Notes: generated from the letters alone by a model not told the origin. Counted from the stretch's first letter, positions 9,107 through 17,879 are shown. The stretch: 34,152 nucleotides of DNA from Dehalococcoidia bacterium (GCA_007129495.1 SKVJ01000038.1:1-34152), one strand, 5' to 3'. Numbers and translations are program-made.

Positions 9107-9170
9107 GACCGGAACCCGGCCCTTCGTGCGTCGTGCCGCGCAGCGTTGCCGTCTCAGGCAGCATTGATCT

Positions 9171-9650
9171 CTACTGACGCGCTTCGCAGATCCGGTTCAC
9201 GAGCCTGGCGAATCGGTGGGCGAACCTTCTACAATTCTGCTCATCGGCCGCGTGTGGTTCCCCCATAGTTGTCACCCCATAATGTAGTCCGTTGCAGTCA
9301 CCCTGAATAATCATGCCGTGTATTAGCAGAGCTTCAAGGATGCTGAGGATAGTGGTCTCCTGTCCGGTCGAGCCGGCTGTGGCAAAGGCCGCGCCGACCT
9401 TACCGTCCAGTCTGGTATGGTGCATGATGCTCTCATCGAGGAACCGCTTGATCTCGGCTGCCATCGTGCCATAATACGTGGGGGATCCGATTATCACACC
9501 CTCGGCATCCAGGAGCTCGTCGACGTCGGTATCTTCAACCCGTCTACAGGTAACCTCGAGCCCCTCCTGTTCAAGTGCGTCCCGTATTCTCCTTGCCATC
9601 AGGTCAGTATGGCCAGTGCGCGAATGGTATACTATCAACACTTTGGGCAT
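9171..9650 (-). CDS. Flavodoxin-like / WrbA-type NAD(P)H-dependent oxidoreductase
   Basis: A 159-residue flavodoxin-fold protein. The FMN phosphate-binding loop is YHSRTGHTDLMA (about 8-19), the isoalloxazine-contacting loop is GSPTYYGTMAAEIKRFLD (about 55-72), and ATAGSTGQETT (about 90-100) matches the third flavin loop of WrbA/flavodoxin-type proteins. Such proteins carry electrons or reduce quinones with NAD(P)H; the exact activity cannot be set from sequence. The ATG is preceded by GGAGG with good spacing. The gene is convergent with the sigma factor, 64 bases away, and I see no T-rich terminator between them. Confidence 0.85.
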   Translation of the reverse strand: MPKVLIVYHSRTGHTDLMARRIRDALEQEGLEVTCRRVEDTDVDELLDAEGVIIGSPTYYGTMAAEIKRFLDESIMHHTRLDGKVGAAFATAGSTGQETTILSILEALLIHGMIIQGDCNGLHYGVTTMGEPHAADEQNCRRFAHRFARLVNRICEARQ

Positions 9651-9891
9651 GCGCCCTCCTTCACGCCGGATTGAATAGACACTCTACCTTATTTGCAGGC
9701 GCGTTTCACGACACCCAAGGCCCGTTATTTGCCTTTCGCACAGATCGCAACACTGCCAACATTATGACGACGCGTGTGCCTCGTGGCTCGATCCGCTTCC
9801 GTATGTGATTCGATGAACTGCAGATTTAAGGGGCTGCCGGTGAATGTGCACCCTGTGACACCGAGTCAACCCCGCGGGCTGCACCGATGTA

Positions 9892-9920
9892 TTGACGTCT
9901 ATCCGGCCGCGTAGTATAAG
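9892..9920 (+). promoter_or_regulatory. Near-consensus sigma-70 promoter upstream of the 110-aa gene
   Basis: TTGACG (9892-9897), a 17-base spacer, and TATAAG (9915-9920) make a strong match to a housekeeping promoter, about 60 bases before the ATG at 9980. The same arrangement, including the GTAGTATAA block around the -10 element, recurs at 14708-14736. Confidence 0.65.
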
Positions 9921-9979
9921 AATGATCAGGAACGCGTAGCGGTTGCGCATATGACGTGACCGCGGTGAGGAGGAAGCGG

Positions 9980-10312
9980 ATGAAGAGCAGGCGTACGTAC
10001 CCAACGATTGAAAGCCTCAAGGGAACGGGTCAGGTCTATAAGAGTGCCAGAGAACTTGTCGAAGTATCGTATAGTCTGAACGTGCAAGCCGTGACTTCGG
10101 TGGATAGGGTACGTAAAGAAACCACACAGTGGGAAGAACCGAAGTCCGTGAGCGGATGGATAACCGTACTTGCTGGCGAAGTGCGAGACCTCTGGACAAG
10201 AGACAGGCTCACGCTGCACCTGGAAGATGCGCGAAAGATTGACTTCTTCGTCACACGCTACAATCCGATTGGCGGCACGGTTGCGATTGAACCTATGGGC
10301 GACTTCTATTGA
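9980..10312 (+). CDS. Conserved-looking 110-aa protein of unknown function
   Basis: A 110-residue soluble protein with no signal peptide or membrane segment and no motif that I can name. The N-terminus is basic; the central part alternates hydrophobic and polar residues as in a beta-barrel (VSGWITVLAGEVRDLW, LTLHLEDARKIDFFVTRYN), and the end is GGTVAIEPMGDFY. An OB-like or PilZ-like fold would suit the pattern, but that is a guess. The start is set by GAGGAGGAAG directly before the ATG at 9980; an upstream in-frame start at 9956 lacks a site. It stands alone behind its own promoter, with 1 kb of apparently empty DNA after it. Confidence 0.6.
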   Translation: MKSRRTYPTIESLKGTGQVYKSARELVEVSYSLNVQAVTSVDRVRKETTQWEEPKSVSGWITVLAGEVRDLWTRDRLTLHLEDARKIDFFVTRYNPIGGTVAIEPMGDFY

Positions 10313-11300
10313 CTCTCCATTTGTGGCAATTGGACCGAGAAGCGTAATGGGCTTGAAACACGCGTGGCATCGGATCCGAGTTTGTCCAGATATTTGCGTA
10401 AACTTGTCTGAGCGGGGCGCGACAGGGAACTTTCAGTATGCACAGTCCTGGCTTCTTATCCGATGCGGTACACTCTACGCTCAGGCACCTGGAATAACCC
10501 GTTGGCGGAGTGTTGCAGGGGGAATCTGAAAGCGGATATATCGGCTCAGTGCTTCCCCACGCCAAGAATCTCGACCGCCGCGCACAAGCCACGAAGGGAT
10601 AGTATCCAAACAGTAGATTGGAAAAGACGAACAGAGCGAATCGCGCTCCCGTCGCGCTTGAGACGATCACTCCCACCAGTTGAAGTATCTACACCAAGTG
10701 TTGCACGGCTGTTGAATTCATCCTGCTACTGCCCTGAGGCGCGAACAGAAAGAGCCAGGAAATGCATGCCCATCCATTCGTCGAGCAGATGGCAGGCAGC
10801 AAAGTCTACTGCACACTAAAGAATAGGCGCAGATTCAATCAAGGATGATAGGAGCATGGAGCCCATCTAGAAACGCACATGAAGAAGTCCACGCCAGGAA
10901 ATCTCGGCCTCAATCAGCAATCTCTCGACATAGTGACCGTTGACCTCTGTTCCAAATTATTTCACGTACGTGCCTGAGTCGGCCGTCCCATGCAGCATCT
11001 GCCATTCTCAAACGCAGAGCGGATCGGCACGGACGCTCAAACATAGTTCTGTCCGCGGATAGTGGAGCAACGGTGTAACCGGAGAAACAGTTCGTGCGAT
11101 CAAGCCCGCAATAAGTTCAAAGCTGTGCCGAAGAGAGGCTGACACAGATCTACCTCAATGGAAGAACTGTAATACGTTGACGGGATGTGACCTGATTCAG
11201 GTACAATCAACCTGACTGGAAGTGTTGTCATTGCCACACGCTTGTCGCTGTGTCTACTCATAGTTGGCAGTCTCCTTCCTGCGATGTAACCGGGGGTAGT
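10313..11300. other. Long gene-poor gap before the mutase operon
   Basis: Nearly 1 kb with no gene I can support. The open frames on both strands are short, cysteine- and arginine-rich and compositionally unlike the neighbours. I looked for cobalamin-riboswitch landmarks, given the B12-dependent operon downstream, and did not recognise a B12 box. The last 120 bases carry a candidate promoter. Confidence 0.4.
11177..11207 (+). promoter_or_regulatory. Candidate promoter of the acyl-CoA mutase operon
   Basis: TTGACG (11177-11182) and TACAAT (11202-11207) are each five of six to consensus, but the spacer is 19 bases, longer than ideal. The pair lies about 95 bases before the large-subunit start. 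Confidence 0.4.
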
Positions 11301-12977
11301 ATGTTTGATGAAGAAACTCTGAAACAGGTACACAAAGGGATGGTCGGATGGTGGGAGAAGGTCAAGGGGTCCGTGGCTGACGCTCGAGAGATGAAACGGT
11401 TCTCCACGGTTTCTGACTTGGAGATCAAGCCCATATACACGCCCGATGACATCAAACACCTCGACTATGAGGACAGCATCGGCTATCCGGGTGTTTACCC
11501 TTTCACACGTGGCTGCCAGCCTGATATGTACAGGGGCCGAGTATGGACCTTTCGTATGTTCTCCGGCTTCGGCAGTGCCACAGACACTAACCACCGGTAT
11601 CACCAGTTGCTGAGGGATGGCGAGACAGGGCTCAGCATTGCCTACGATTATCCGACTCTGATGGGTTATGACAGCGATTCCCCCCGCTCGCATGCCGAAA
11701 TCGGCAAGTGTGGTGTGGCTGTCGATACACTGGCCGACTTCGAAGTGCTCATGGACAGGATTCCCCTTGGGGAAGTTACCGTCTCCCACACCATCAATCC
11801 CGCCGCCAGTGTTACCTGGGCGATGAATCTTGCAGTGGCCGACAAGCAAGGGGTGAATTGGGACAGGCTCGGTGGCACCCTGCAGAACGACATGCTCAAG
11901 GAGTTCATTGCCCAGAAGACCTTCATGTGTCCGCCGGAACCCTCGATCAGACTGGTCCGCGATATTATTGAATTCGGCTCAATGCATGTCCCGCGGTGGA
12001 ATACAATAAGCATCAGCGGCTACCATATGCGTGAAGCGGGTGCGACCGCCGTTCAAGAGCTTGCATTTACTCTGGCTGATGGTATCGCCTACGTTCAGGA
12101 TGTCCTCGACCATACCACGCTGGACGTTGATACCTTTGCCCCCAGGCTTTCCTTCTTCTTCGATTCTCATATTGATTTCTTCGAAGAGATAGCCAAGTTC
12201 CGGGCAGCAAGGCGAATATGGGCCAGGATAATGAAGGAGCGTTTCAAGGCGAAGAATCCCCGATCCTGCTGGATGAGGTTCCATACACAGACTGCAGGTT
12301 GCTCTCTGACAGCTCAGCAACCACTCAACAACATTGTCCGAACGTCCACCGAAGCCCTGGCAGCCGCACTCGGCGGAACCCAATCCCTCCATACCAACTC
12401 CTATGATGAGACCCTGGCTTTGCCATCAGATCTGGCGGTCACGGTTGCTCTCCGCACGCAGCAGATCATCGCGGATGAGACGGGGGTAACCAACACAATC
12501 GATCCACTTGCTGGATCGTATTTCGTCGAAGCGCTCACCACTGAGATGGAGGAGAAGGCGTGGGAGTACATCGAGAAAATAGATGGGATGGGTGGCATGC
12601 TGGCTGCGATTGACCAGGGATTTCCCCAACTTGAGATTGCCGATGCCGCCTATCGTTATCAACGCCAGCTGGATACAGGCGTTAAGACACTGGTAGGTGT
12701 CAATAAGCACGTATCCGAGGACAAGGCCCCGATTGAGATACTCAGAATAGATGAAGAACTCGAACAGCAACAGATCAGGCGCGTACGTGATGTCAAACGT
12801 ACGCGAGATAATCGGAGAGTGGCCGAGGCACTTGGCGATGTACGCCGGGCATGCAAGAGCGGTGCCAATGTGATGCCGCATGTAATCGAGGCCGTCAAAG
12901 CATATGCTACGGAACAGGAAATCTGCGACGTCTACCGGGAGATTTTTGGAGAGTATCGAGACCCCGGTTTCTATTAA
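11301..12977 (+). CDS. Cobalamin-dependent acyl-CoA mutase, large subunit (methylmalonyl-CoA mutase family; isobutyryl-CoA mutase-like pocket)
   Basis: A 558-residue catalytic subunit of the methylmalonyl-CoA mutase family, which uses adenosylcobalamin to move a thioester-bearing carbon. The hallmark YPGVYPFTRG is at 62-71; DYPTLMGYDSD, TINPAASV and CPPEPSIRL follow, ending near the TIM-barrel C-terminus with no B12 domain, which is supplied by the next gene. Known family rule: methylmalonyl-CoA mutase has Tyr89 and Arg207 against the substrate carboxylate, while isobutyryl-CoA mutase has Phe and Gln. Here the equivalents are F87 (RMFSGFG) and Q205 (FIAQKTF), with the same 118-residue separation. 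Together with the split IcmA/IcmB-like layout, this favours an isobutyryl/n-butyryl-type substrate, although automatic annotation would say methylmalonyl. The start is the ATG at 11301 behind GGGGG; an open extension to 11250 is not family-like. Confidence 0.92.
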   Translation: MFDEETLKQVHKGMVGWWEKVKGSVADAREMKRFSTVSDLEIKPIYTPDDIKHLDYEDSIGYPGVYPFTRGCQPDMYRGRVWTFRMFSGFGSATDTNHRYHQLLRDGETGLSIAYDYPTLMGYDSDSPRSHAEIGKCGVAVDTLADFEVLMDRIPLGEVTVSHTINPAASVTWAMNLAVADKQGVNWDRLGGTLQNDMLKEFIAQKTFMCPPEPSIRLVRDIIEFGSMHVPRWNTISISGYHMREAGATAVQELAFTLADGIAYVQDVLDHTTLDVDTFAPRLSFFFDSHIDFFEEIAKFRAARRIWARIMKERFKAKNPRSCWMRFHTQTAGCSLTAQQPLNNIVRTSTEALAAALGGTQSLHTNSYDETLALPSDLAVTVALRTQQIIADETGVTNTIDPLAGSYFVEALTTEMEEKAWEYIEKIDGMGGMLAAIDQGFPQLEIADAAYRYQRQLDTGVKTLVGVNKHVSEDKAPIEILRIDEELEQQQIRRVRDVKRTRDNRRVAEALGDVRRACKSGANVMPHVIEAVKAYATEQEICDVYREIFGEYRDPGFY

Positions 12978-13025
12978 GCAGGCGAAGATCGTGAACCAAG
13001 TTCATCGACGCGGGAGCAGTACATA

Positions 13026-13454
13026 ATGAGTTCAGAGATAAAGTTGAGAGTATTGGTCGCCAAACCGGGGCTGGACGGCCATGACCGTGGGGTGAAAGTA
13101 ATTGCCCGCGGTTTTCGTGACGCTGGCTACGAGGTCATTTATACCGGCGTCCATCAAACACCCGAGCAGATAGTCAGTGCAGCGATTCAGGAGGATGTCG
13201 ACCTTGTTGGTCTGAGTTGCCTTTCAGGTGCACACCTCTTTCTGTTCAGCGAGGTTGTCAGGCAGTTGAGGGAAGGTGGCGCGGGTGATATCACAGTAGT
13301 CGGTGGCGGCATCATTCCGGAGGAAGATATCCCCAGGCTCAAAGAGGCTGGAATCAAGGAGGTGTTCCTGCCGGGAACATCCCTTGATGACATACTGCGT
13401 TGGACCGAAGAGCATGTCCATCCTGGGGGTGAGATCCGGGAGTCCGAACAGTGA
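13026..13454 (+). CDS. Cobalamin-binding small subunit of acyl-CoA mutase
   Basis: A 142-residue stand-alone B12-binding domain. The base-off/His-on motif is complete: D17-G-H19-D-R-G22 (DxHxxG), followed by the downstream landmarks LSCLSGAH (SxL) and VVGGGIIP (GG). H19 should ligate the cobalt of adenosylcobalamin. It is the partner of the large subunit encoded 48 bases upstream and has the size of IcmB-type subunits. The ATG at 13026 has GGGAG upstream. Its last codons overlap the GTG start of the GTPase gene by four bases, so the two are translationally coupled. Confidence 0.93.
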   Translation: MSSEIKLRVLVAKPGLDGHDRGVKVIARGFRDAGYEVIYTGVHQTPEQIVSAAIQEDVDLVGLSCLSGAHLFLFSEVVRQLREGGAGDITVVGGGIIPEEDIPRLKEAGIKEVFLPGTSLDDILRWTEEHVHPGGEIRESEQ

Positions 13455-14413
13455 CGGCAGACGCCGTCAAGAGAATACTGGCCGGTGATGTCAGGTCGGC
13501 GGCACGGTTGATGAGAGGCATCGAGAATGGTGACCGTGTCGCTTTTGAAACTCTTGAGACCCTCTACCCGCAGACAGGTAAAGCATACATAATCGGAGTT
13601 ACCGGTTCTCCGGGTGGCGGCAAAAGCACTCTAGTCGATGTCTTAATAGGTGCTTTCCGCCGGCGAGGCATGACCGTTGGTGTGGCTGCGATTGATCCCA
13701 CCAGTCCATTGACGGGCGGAGCAATACTTGGCGACCGGGTACGAATGCAGCAGCACTGCACCGATCAGGGAGTGTTCATTCGCAGTGTTGCCACGCGCGG
13801 CTGGCTCGGAGGCTTGGCTCGGGCGGCTATAGGCATCGTCCACGTGATGGATGCGATGGGCAAAGATATCGTACTCGTTGAGACTGTTGGCATCGGACAG
13901 CAGGAAGTTGATGTGACGCGCTTGGCTGACACCTCCGTTTTTGTGTTGACCCCCGGCTCCGGAGACGCTATTCAAATGATGAAGGCCGGAATCCTTGAGG
14001 TGGCGGACATATTCGTCATAAACAAGGCGGACCAGGAGGGTGCCTCGCGCGCAAAGGTGGATCTTAAATCTATGCTGAGTATGAAGAACAATCTGCCGGA
14101 TGAAAGACAGCCACCGGTTGTACTGACTGAAGCGATCAATGGCAGAGGTATCGAGGAACTCACCGACGAGATACTGAAGCACCGCAAGTTCCTTGTTTCG
14201 CAGGGCGGTTGGCAGAAGCGAGAGCGCCAGAGAGCCAGTCATGAGCTGACTGAAGCAATTGAGAGCTCTTTAAAGGACTACATCAAGTTGAGTGTCAATC
14301 AGACTACCAAGGACAAGCTCGTTGAGGACCTTGTGCAGCGAAGAATCAGTCCTCAGGCTGCAGCTTCAGCGATTGTCAGTCAACTGCTCCGGCAGTGCGA
14401 CACATCTGTCTGA
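13451..14413 (+). CDS. meaB: MeaB/ArgK-type GTPase, acyl-CoA mutase chaperone
   Basis: A 320-residue G3E-family P-loop GTPase. Walker A is GSPGGGKST at 52-60; [18 protein letters not shown] is the metal/switch region, [12 protein letters not shown] contains the Walker B/base segment, and NKAD gives guanine specificity. MeaB proteins gate loading of intact adenosylcobalamin onto the mutase and protect it from inactivation. The GTG start overlaps the end of the B12-subunit gene as GTGA. No methylmalonyl-CoA epimerase gene is present in the operon, which fits a mutase not devoted to the methylmalonyl-CoA pathway, although that gene could lie elsewhere. Confidence 0.93.
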   Translation: MTADAVKRILAGDVRSAARLMRGIENGDRVAFETLETLYPQTGKAYIIGVTGSPGGGKSTLVDVLIGAFRRRGMTVGVAAIDPTSPLTGGAILGDRVRMQQHCTDQGVFIRSVATRGWLGGLARAAIGIVHVMDAMGKDIVLVETVGIGQQEVDVTRLADTSVFVLTPGSGDAIQMMKAGILEVADIFVINKADQEGASRAKVDLKSMLSMKNNLPDERQPPVVLTEAINGRGIEELTDEILKHRKFLVSQGGWQKRERQRASHELTEAIESSLKDYIKLSVNQTTKDKLVEDLVQRRISPQAAASAIVSQLLRQCDTSV

Positions 14414-15033
14414 TTACTCCTGCGATGGGTCTTCTGGCAGCCGACGCCCATATCTAAGGGACTGACGAACCTCAGGCGCCGCCGGATACACGTATAGTCG
14501 CTGCACCGCGTCGCTTGACGGTGACAGTGCTGTCGGCTGTGCGGGCTTCTCCTCGGTCCCTCAAATGCGCATTTGGCACCGACAATGGTCGAGTTCGGTT
14601 CTCGGCGATCCTGCGGCTGGTAGCATCCGACAACATGTCCCAGACTGATGCTTCTCGCATCCGACAGGCTCGACTTCATTCGCCAAGGCGGATGCCATGC
14701 AGTGCTTTTGACGTAGACCCCGGCCCGTAGTATAAAGAGCAGAGCAATGGTCGCAGGTTAATGCCCGAAACGCGGGCCGTGCCTACCGCTTAAGGTTAAA
14801 CGAAGCAGGGGGCGAGGGTCTGCTCAGTGTATCGGGTTGAACACGATCTGAGGGGGACATGGGAAGACGACGGGAGACTTCGCCGCACAATTCCGCACCG
14901 TAGCCCTTTCGATAGTGCATCGTAGCCGTTGACTGACAGTGGCAAATCCTGCAGAACCAGGAGTTGCGAACTCGGTTCATATGTGTAAGGGCAGTGTTCA
15001 GACTGTACCTGAAGGGGAGAAGGGAGGATTCGT
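14414..15033. other. Intergenic region with strong promoter and long leader
   Basis: No gene is supported in these 620 bases. A near-consensus promoter occurs at 14708-14736, leaving an untranslated stretch of nearly 300 bases before the cupin gene. The leader begins with an inverted repeat, CGGCCCG (14721-14727, inside the promoter spacer) with CGGGCCG (14773-14779). I do not recognise a known riboswitch, tmRNA, 6S, SRP or RNase P signature. Confidence 0.4.
14708..14736 (+). promoter_or_regulatory. Near-consensus sigma-70 promoter with long leader to the cupin gene
   Basis: TTGACG (14708-14713), a 17-base spacer, and TATAAA (14731-14736) form a strong match to consensus. The TTGACGT and GTAGTATAA blocks are the same as in the promoter at 9892. 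The next coding start is about 300 bases downstream, so this could drive a small RNA or a regulated leader rather than the cupin gene itself. Confidence 0.6.
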
Positions 15034-15477
15034 ATGCTTATCCGCAATATCGAAGATACACCATCTGTTCCGTACGGTCAGGGAGCTCGTAAGCGCGTGA
15101 TATTCGGCGAAGAAGAGAACGCGCCGGCCTTCGTCATGCGCGTATTCGATGTTCCGCCCGGCGGTGCCAGTGCAGACCACTGCCATGATTTTGAGCATGA
15201 GGTACTTATATTGAAAGGTGAAGGGGTATTGAAGGGAAACTGGGGCGACGCTCCATTCTCTGAGGGCTCGGCCATTCTGCTGCATCCAGACGAGCAGCAT
15301 CAGTTGGTGAACACGGGGAAAGACAACCTTCGCTTTATGTGCGCAGTGCCTCTGCGCGGTGAAGAGGCCGACTGCATCACTGGCGGCAAGTCCGGCCGGA
15401 TGTTCGTAATCGCTCTCATTGCTTTCGGAATCATGCTTGTCGGCCTCCTTGTCTGGGGCTTCGCAACCGGGGCGTAA
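15034..15477 (+). CDS. Cupin-domain protein with C-terminal transmembrane anchor
   Basis: A 147-residue protein with a single conserved cupin barrel. Motif 1 is HCHDFEHEVLILKGEG (about 50-65), with two histidines and a glutamate as probable metal ligands; motif 2 is HPDEQHQLVN (about 87-96). After residue 122 comes a single hydrophobic helix (FVIALIAFGIMLVGLLVWGFA), giving a tail-anchored cupin, which is uncommon. The substrate is unknown; small single-domain cupins may be sensors, isomerases or dioxygenases. GGGAGG before the ATG makes the start secure. The gene stands alone. Confidence 0.8.
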   Translation: MLIRNIEDTPSVPYGQGARKRVIFGEEENAPAFVMRVFDVPPGGASADHCHDFEHEVLILKGEGVLKGNWGDAPFSEGSAILLHPDEQHQLVNTGKDNLRFMCAVPLRGEEADCITGGKSGRMFVIALIAFGIMLVGLLVWGFATGA

Positions 15478-15912
15478 GACTGAATAAGTCGGCCAGCCAG
15501 GACAGATGTGGGCAAGTCGAATTCCACTGGCATGAGCGCGACATTGACGCCGTCAGAAATTTGCGCGAACCTGCCGTTGTCGCCATTAATCCGGCCGATT
15601 TGAGAACGGGTGCAGTAACGCTTACGGTCGAACTGACAGGCAGTTGTTACATATCCTGGCGCGACGTGTATACGGATGAGGAGAGCATGTCCGGTAGACT
15701 ATCCTCACTGATCCTGCCTCAACGCAGTTTCCGCGGGGTGGCATCGCCAGTATGCATTCCGCATCAGCATTTCTGACAACACCAGGTGGCCAGCAATACC
15801 CGGTGTTGACTGTTGCGGCCAAGGTGCTGGTATGCCGGTATCGTCGCGGCTCTGGCCGCCATCGGCAATCCGGCCAACCCTACCCATTTGCGGCAAGTGA
15901 CCGTCTTGTGTG
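15478..15912. other. Intergenic region without supported gene
   Basis: These 435 bases lie between the cupin gene and the convergent stress-protein gene. Short open frames on both strands show no recognisable domain. I see no T-tailed terminator. Confidence 0.3.
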
Positions 15913-16347
15913 TTACCGAGGCTTGATGGTCAGCACCGGTAACGTCGTATTGCGCAGTACGTAATGTGCTACGCTACCAAATACCATCCTGCCGATATAC
16001 TGGCGACTGGTGTAGGTGGCAATCGCGATGAGATTCATTCCGTTATTTGCTGCATAAGCAACGATGGAAGGAGCGGGCGATCCCTCGATACAAACTGTCT
16101 CTACGACAAGCCCGTTCTTTCGCAATGGTTTCCCCACGTCATCAAGGTAATCATGCACATGACTCCGTCGGAAGGTCTCTGCGACTTCAATGCCGTCAGC
16201 TCCCGCCCCGTAATACGACGGGGCCGGCAGAAGCACTCTCAAAAGGACTATGCGGGACTCGCACCTCTGCCCTATATCCGCAGCGTAGGGTAGGACCTGT
16301 TCTGAAGCAGTCGAACCATCGAGATATACGAGTATCGTGTTGAACAT
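15913..16347 (-). CDS. Universal stress protein (UspA family) with degenerate ATP loop
   Basis: A 144-residue UspA-fold protein. It begins with FNTILVYLDGSTASEQVLPYA, has the mid-domain VVETVCIEGSPAPSIVAYAANNGMNLIAIAT (about 80-110), and ends GSVAHYVLRNTTLPVLTIK. In ATP-binding members the loop is G-x2-G-x9-G-S/T. Here the final GSVA is present, but the two preceding glycines are replaced (TSRQYIGRMVFGSVA), so nucleotide binding may be lost or altered. The ribosome-binding site is weak. It is monocistronic and convergent with the cupin gene. A stress or energy-status role is family knowledge only. Confidence 0.85.
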   Translation of the reverse strand: MFNTILVYLDGSTASEQVLPYAADIGQRCESRIVLLRVLLPAPSYYGAGADGIEVAETFRRSHVHDYLDDVGKPLRKNGLVVETVCIEGSPAPSIVAYAANNGMNLIAIATYTSRQYIGRMVFGSVAHYVLRNTTLPVLTIKPR

Positions 16348-16775
16348 GCCGCAACCCTAGGGCCCGTACCACTGGCCGCCACCAACTGAAAGGTGAGTCT
16401 GATACTATCTGAACGTGGTCACCCGGTCAAACATCCGGCCTTCGTTACGGTGTGAAGCTTCGGACACGTAGCGGACTGTTCGTTGCCTGAGCGCTGACTC
16501 ATTCGTGTATCACGCAGCGGGTTGCCCGTGCCGCGATGTTCACGCAAGACCATTCGGAAGGGGTTGCATCCCCCGAGAGATCATCAGTGTATAGGAAACC
16601 CTAAACCAGTCGACCCCTTCGAGAGTTATACTAGTGTCCTGTCGCGAGGATCGCGAGCCTTCGGGCTTTTCGCACCCCGGAGCAGGATCGCTTCTATAGG
16701 AGCTTGAAATCTGGAGATGACAGGGTTACTGTTGATGATAATTCAGTCACAGCCCTGAGAGCGTGAGGTGTGGTA
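16348..16775. other. Intergenic region with a UUCG mini-hairpin
   Basis: No gene is supported here. AGCC-TTCG-GGCT followed by TTT (16656-16669) is a short tetraloop hairpin that resembles a weak terminator on the plus strand, but no plus-strand gene precedes it. The region separates the divergent stress-protein and lipoprotein genes and should contain both promoters; I cannot assign them. Confidence 0.3.
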
Positions 16776-17879
16776 ATGAAGGGGATTTTGCTGGTTCTCT
16801 GCTCATTGGTCCTCCTGCCTGGTTGTTCCTACTTATTCCCGGTGTCAAACCAGCCACCCGAGGCCTACATCACCTCAATTTCCCCGGAGCAGGTGACCGA
16901 AGGCGACATCGTGACGTTTGCTGGCTATGGTACCGATCCTGATGGTGAGGTTGTCGGCTACCTCTGGACCTCGGACATCGAGGGAGAGTTGAGCAGGTCG
17001 CCGACATTTGAGACGGATTCCCTTTCAGTGGGCGAACACAGCATCAGCTTCACCGTGCAGGATAACAACGGAGCGTGGTCGGATGAGGTGCATGGCTCGG
17101 TAGAGGTACTTCCGGAAGTCGCTGAGCCTGCCACTATAGATTCGTTTTCCGCCACTCTCTCGCATATACAACGGGGTGACAGTCTGTCCTTGTCATGGGA
17201 TGTGTCCAACGCCACGACGGTGTTCATCGATCAAGGCATCGGCACGGTGGCGACCGCAGGGTCGGTGGAGGTAAGTCCCGAAGTCACGACTACCTACAAG
17301 CTGACGGCAATTGGTGGCGGCACGACCGTGACGGCTGAGGTAACAGTCACCGTGCAGGACCCCTGGCCGAGTATCACGCTTACGCCGGTCATTGACCTGA
17401 CTGGCTTCGTTCGGAGTAGCGGTGTTGACGTGACTGGAGACATCTTCGTCGGTGATGATGATGCCAATCGTGGTATTCAAGGATTCGTGACCTACAACAT
17501 CTCGGGTATCCCCGCAGACGCCATTATCCGCCGTGTCATCATCGACATGTCAGGTTACCAGATTCCTTACCATCCTCCATTTCCGGATCTTGGATGTCTG
17601 GGTGCCTTTGTACATGACTTCCCCAGACTTCACGGCCAGTACCGCTGGCAGGTGGATGCTGATCCCATCGAGAGGTGGTGTTTCTTTGACGAGTTGGACA
17701 CACCAACAGACTCGGTTGGTTTCCGAGACGCGCTCCAGGAGAAAGTCGGCAAGGGCCGGTTCCAGCTACGGTTGCAGTTCGCGGATATGCATACCGATGG
17801 AGACAACCTGCGGGATATGCTGCACTGGCCACGTGCCGGGTACCCGGCGTTGACCGTCGAGTATGAGTTGAACGACTAG
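16776..17879 (+). CDS. PKD/Ig-like-domain surface lipoprotein
   Basis: A 367-residue predicted lipoprotein. The signal peptide ends in the lipobox LLPGC with the lipidated Cys at residue 17. Domain 1 (about 28-112) has PKD features: DPDGEVVGYLWTSD and FTVQDNNGAWSDE. Domain 2 (about 118-195) is an Ig-like unit with LSWDVSNATTVFIDQGIG and TTYKLTAIGG. Domain 3 (about 205-367) is a beta-rich C-terminal region containing a conserved-looking YNISGIPADAIIRRVIIDMSG and several tryptophans; it resembles the beta-sandwich units that end many secreted proteins, but I cannot name it. The likely role is extracellular adhesion or binding. The ATG at 16776 follows GTGAGG at suitable spacing; a GTG six bases upstream is also in frame. 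Confidence 0.8.
   Translation: MKGILLVLCSLVLLPGCSYLFPVSNQPPEAYITSISPEQVTEGDIVTFAGYGTDPDGEVVGYLWTSDIEGELSRSPTFETDSLSVGEHSISFTVQDNNGAWSDEVHGSVEVLPEVAEPATIDSFSATLSHIQRGDSLSLSWDVSNATTVFIDQGIGTVATAGSVEVSPEVTTTYKLTAIGGGTTVTAEVTVTVQDPWPSITLTPVIDLTGFVRSSGVDVTGDIFVGDDDANRGIQGFVTYNISGIPADAIIRRVIIDMSGYQIPYHPPFPDLGCLGAFVHDFPRLHGQYRWQVDADPIERWCFFDELDTPTDSVGFRDALQEKVGKGRFQLRLQFADMHTDGDNLRDMLHWPRAGYPALTVEYELND

Noticed and set aside
10293-10676. Minus-strand frame with a hydrophobic start
   Set aside because: Only the first 30 residues look membrane-like; the rest is Cys/Arg/Ser-rich and there is no ribosome-binding site or family match.
10313-11300. Cobalamin riboswitch before the mutase operon
   Set aside because: Expected from the B12-dependent genes, but no B12-box or other class landmark could be read.
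11100-11849. Long minus-strand open frame (249 codons)
   Set aside because: It is antisense to the mutase large subunit, with composition expected from the opposite strand of a coding region.
14737-15033. 6S, SRP, tmRNA or RNase P RNA in the cupin leader
   Set aside because: None of the conserved cores of these RNAs is present; only a generic inverted repeat is seen.
15561-15776. 71-codon plus-strand frame after the cupin gene
   Set aside because: No ribosome-binding site; the sequence loses protein character after about 35 residues.
16656-16669. UUCG-loop hairpin as an intrinsic terminator
   Set aside because: The stem is only four pairs and no plus-strand transcript is expected to end there.
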